From contig DAISIL010000097.1 of NCBI GenBank assembly GCA_036822015.1, positions 1-7,787 on the forward strand: a stretch of DNA of 7,787 nt, given 5' to 3'. The notes beneath the pieces were generated by a model. It did no database searches. It saw only the letters and a program-made list of their open reading frames with translations, and was not told where the DNA came from. Positions 6,337 through 7,787 of this stretch are shown here, piece by piece. This stretch comes from DAISIL01 sp036822015. GTDB lineage: Bacteria; Bacteroidota; Bacteroidia; Cytophagales; Bernardetiaceae. The position numbers were made by a program, and so were the translations under genes. Numbering within the stretch: position 1 is the stretch's first letter; each line of letters starts with the position of its first letter.

Positions 6337-7207
6337 AAAATCCAAACATTCCATTTTCATTGGCCAAACCCTCCGTAGGGATAGGCTGGATAATATCCCA
6401 ATGCTCTACGGCTTTGCCGTCCTCGAAGCGGAACAAATCGTAAAAGACGTTGGTTGTCCCGTTCCATTGCCCCTCGCTGATGGTCAGTACAAAGTTGCCT
6501 TCGCCTAGCACTTGGTGAATGTTGATGTACTTGAACATGTTATCTTGTGAGGTGAGGTACTGCACCGCCTCTATAATTCCCGATAGGCCGTCTTTGATGT
6601 CGGGGTTGTGCTGGTGGTACTGCTCGGCACTGATGTAATCGGTGATTTTACTTGGGTTTTTGCCCATCAAAATATCTTCTACCAATGCCTTTGCCAGGGC
6701 TTTGTTGGCTTCGGTTTTGTCCAGATCGCTTGCTGTGGTGGGGCCATCTGTTTGTGTTCTTCCGCTGGCTGTTTCCTTTACTAGTGGGGTCATGGCATCC
6801 CAGTGTTCGGCTACTTTTCCGCGTTCGTCAAGCCGGATGACATCGAATGATACCATTTCATCCGCCCCAAAAGGCTTAGCATTTCGCCAGATGTTGTGCA
6901 TAAAAACATAATTTCCATCCACAAACATTCTCACATTCTCGGCCGTTGTTCCGTGTTCTTGCAGAACGGGTAGCATCTGAATAAAGGGTTCCAACCCTGT
7001 GGGAATAAATGGGTTGTGCTGAATGTAATCCGCATTGGCCCATGCACGCATGGTGGCGGTGTCTCCTTGCAATACAGCACCTAAGAAAGTGCCTACGATT
7101 TCTTTGTTGGTCATTTTGTTGTTGTTTTTTAGTGAAGGTGGACTGGTGCTACAGGAAGCAAAGATCCCTGCGATTAAAAAAAGAAGGATAAATTGGTTTC
7201 TACCCAA
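6335..7207 (-). CDS. Lipoprotein with two tandem SnoaL-like domains
   Basis: About 290 residues if started at the TTG at 7207. The N-terminus is then a lipoprotein signal (NQFILLFLIAGIFASC) with lipid Cys19, though Phe at -3 is not ideal. Two homologous SnoaL-like/NTF2-fold domains follow, at about 32-142 and 165-276. Each has a QHNP motif (63-66 and 199-202) and closes with EHWD (134-137 and 268-271), so the gene contains an internal duplication. The domains resemble the predicted 'SnoaL-like aldol condensation-catalysing' group, whose members are usually single-domain, about 130 residues and cytoplasmic; substrate and reaction are unknown. The frame is open up to 7315, but a good promoter at 7233-7262 lies inside that extension, so the longer start is unlikely. 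If the lipid signal is not real, the ATG at 7114 would give a 259-residue cytoplasmic protein. The gene is transcribed away from the HxlR regulator, which probably controls it. Confidence 0.85.
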   Translation of the reverse strand: MGRNQFILLFLIAGIFASCSTSPPSLKNNNKMTNKEIVGTFLGAVLQGDTATMRAWANADYIQHNPFIPTGLEPFIQMLPVLQEHGTTAENVRMFVDGNYVFMHNIWRNAKPFGADEMVSFDVIRLDERGKVAEHWDAMTPLVKETASGRTQTDGPTTASDLDKTEANKALAKALVEDILMGKNPSKITDYISAEQYHQHNPDIKDGLSGIIEAVQYLTSQDNMFKYINIHQVLGEGNFVLTISEGQWNGTTNVFYDLFRFEDGKAVEHWDIIQPIPTEGLANENGMFGF

Positions 7208-7223
7208 AGGTTTATTACTTTTG
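7193..7223 (+). promoter_or_regulatory. Possible promoter of the HxlR-family gene
   Basis: TTG (7193-7195) and TACTTTTG (7216-7223) are 20 bp apart and match the Bacteroidota -33/-7 pattern. Transcription from here would leave a leader of roughly 85-90 bases before the ATG at 7318. The site overlaps the start of the SnoaL-like gene on the other strand, so the two transcripts would overlap at their 5' ends. Confidence 0.4.
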
Positions 7224-7232
7224 ATTGACAAG

Positions 7233-7262
7233 CAAAGATACCAAATGACTTGTAACTTGCAA
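7233..7262 (-). promoter_or_regulatory. Promoter of the SnoaL-like lipoprotein gene
   Basis: Reading the minus strand, TTG (7262-7260) and TATCTTTG (7240-7233) are separated by 19 bp, a close match to the Bacteroidota consensus. A transcript would begin near 7226, about 20 bases before the TTG start at 7207. The -33 element lies inside the CTTGCAAG palindrome, so a protein bound there could switch the promoter. Confidence 0.6.
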
Positions 7263-7294
7263 GCAAAAGCAAGAAAAACTTTTGTATTGCAAGT
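7255..7294. promoter_or_regulatory. Inverted repeat, candidate operator of the HxlR-family regulator
   Basis: ACTTGCAA (7255-7262) and its exact inverse TTGCAAGT (7287-7294) are 32 bp apart centre to centre, about three helical turns. The left copy sits in an 8-bp palindrome CTTGCAAG (7256-7263), and a further ACTTG lies at 7248-7252. The sites stand between the divergent SnoaL-like and HxlR-family genes and overlap the promoter of the former, the usual place for an HxlR operator. The repeats are seen; protein binding is inferred. Confidence 0.45.
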
Positions 7295-7317
7295 AGTATT
7301 TAATCTAGCGTTCATAT

Positions 7318-7767
7318 ATGCGACAAAATTTCAGATGTGATTGCCCCTTTACCTCGGCACTTGACGTTTTGGGTGATAAGTGGATATTGGTCATCGTCAA
7401 GCAGATGCTCGTGGAGGGCAAAGAAACCTTTAAAGACTTCATAGAGAGCGATGAAGCCATTGCCACCAATATCCTCTCCACCAAGCTCAAACTTTTGGAG
7501 GAGGCGGGCATCGTCCGCAAAACAAAACGCCCCAACAACAAAAAGATCAACCGCTACATCCTGACCGAAAAAGGCTTAGCCCTCGTACCCGTACTCGTAG
7601 AGCTGGCCCTTTGGAGCGATCAGCACCTGAGAGACCTCCACCCAAGCATCGTAGATACCGAAAAAATGAAACTCCTACGAAACGACAAAGCAACTTTTGC
7701 GCAGGTGTTAGAAGAGGCGTACAGAGAGCGGCTAGCCACCTATCGCGCAGAAACAACAGACCAGTAA
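7318..7767 (+). CDS. HxlR-family winged-helix transcriptional regulator
   Basis: 149-residue cytoplasmic DNA-binding protein, slightly longer than the usual 110-130 of the family. The family core starts with CPFTSALDVLGDKWILVIV (9-27), which contains the conserved Cys-Pro and the Gly-x-Lys-Trp motif. Then come TFKDFIESDEAIATNIL (37-53), a recognition helix around 51-62, and a wing at about 68-86 ending in RYILTEKG. The last helix (about 88-106) should form the dimer, as in other members. Cys7 and Cys9 near the N-terminus could sense oxidants or electrophiles, as in YodB/HypR-type relatives, but only Cys9 is at the position common in the family. The roughly 40-residue tail after the core is Lys/Glu-rich and not assigned. 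The gene is divergent from the SnoaL-like lipoprotein gene, with a shared control region. The ATG at 7318 has no clear Shine-Dalgarno, which is normal for this phylum. Confidence 0.93.
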   Translation: MRQNFRCDCPFTSALDVLGDKWILVIVKQMLVEGKETFKDFIESDEAIATNILSTKLKLLEEAGIVRKTKRPNNKKINRYILTEKGLALVPVLVELALWSDQHLRDLHPSIVDTEKMKLLRNDKATFAQVLEEAYRERLATYRAETTDQ

Positions 7768-7787
7768 AAAATATTTGGCTGGAGGGG

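Noticed and set aside
7256..7294. Short repeated CTTGCAAG-like units as a CRISPR or transposon end
   Set aside because: The units are only 8 bp, irregularly spaced, with no spacers, no transposase and no target duplication; an operator is a simpler reading.
7208..7315. Longer start (ATG at 7315) of the SnoaL-like protein
   Set aside because: The added residues contain a good promoter for the gene itself, and they put the hydrophobic signal too far from the N-terminus.
7768..7787. Last 20 bases after the HxlR-family stop
   Set aside because: Too short to judge; no stem or start signal can be supported.

Overview
The window looks like a piece of chromosome from a member of the Bacteroidota. 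The support is: promoters of the TTG/TAnnTTTG type instead of -35/-10 boxes, no clear Shine-Dalgarno sequences, a HmuY-family lipoprotein with an Asp-rich tail after its lipid cysteine, and a short Wza-type lipoprotein paired with a Wzz/BY-kinase fusion. The genus cannot be told from this sequence.

Layout. (1) Positions 1-3240, minus strand: a two-gene capsule/exopolysaccharide export unit. It consists of a Wza-like outer-membrane lipoprotein (2443-3240) followed after 2 bp by a Wzc-like chain-length regulator/tyrosine autokinase (2440 down to the window edge, C-terminus cut off). (2) Positions 3241-3409: a divergent intergenic region with a strong Bacteroidota-type promoter and a small palindrome. 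(3) Positions 3410-6136, plus strand: a TonB-dependent receptor and a HmuY-like surface lipoprotein 21 bp downstream, closed by a hairpin terminator; together they resemble the HmuR/HmuY haem-acquisition pair. (4) Positions 6198-6270: tRNA-Thr(CGU), followed by a second strong hairpin. (5) Positions 6335-7207, minus strand: a lipoprotein made of two tandem SnoaL-like domains. (6) Positions 7318-7767, plus strand: a divergently transcribed HxlR-family regulator. The space between the last two genes holds opposing promoters and an inverted repeat that could be the regulator's operator.

How the parts work together (inference). The export pair would move a surface polysaccharide through the periplasm and outer membrane, with polymer length controlled by phosphorylation of the Tyr-rich tail. 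The receptor/lipoprotein pair would capture haem, or a similar iron ligand, at the cell surface and import it with TonB energy; its promoter contains a plausible repressor site. The HxlR regulator probably controls itself and the SnoaL-like lipoprotein gene. No mobile element, CRISPR array or phage gene was seen. No wholly new system is evident; the points most worth checking are the SnoaL-tandem lipoprotein/HxlR module, the His-poor HmuY homologue and the altered Walker A' motif of the kinase.
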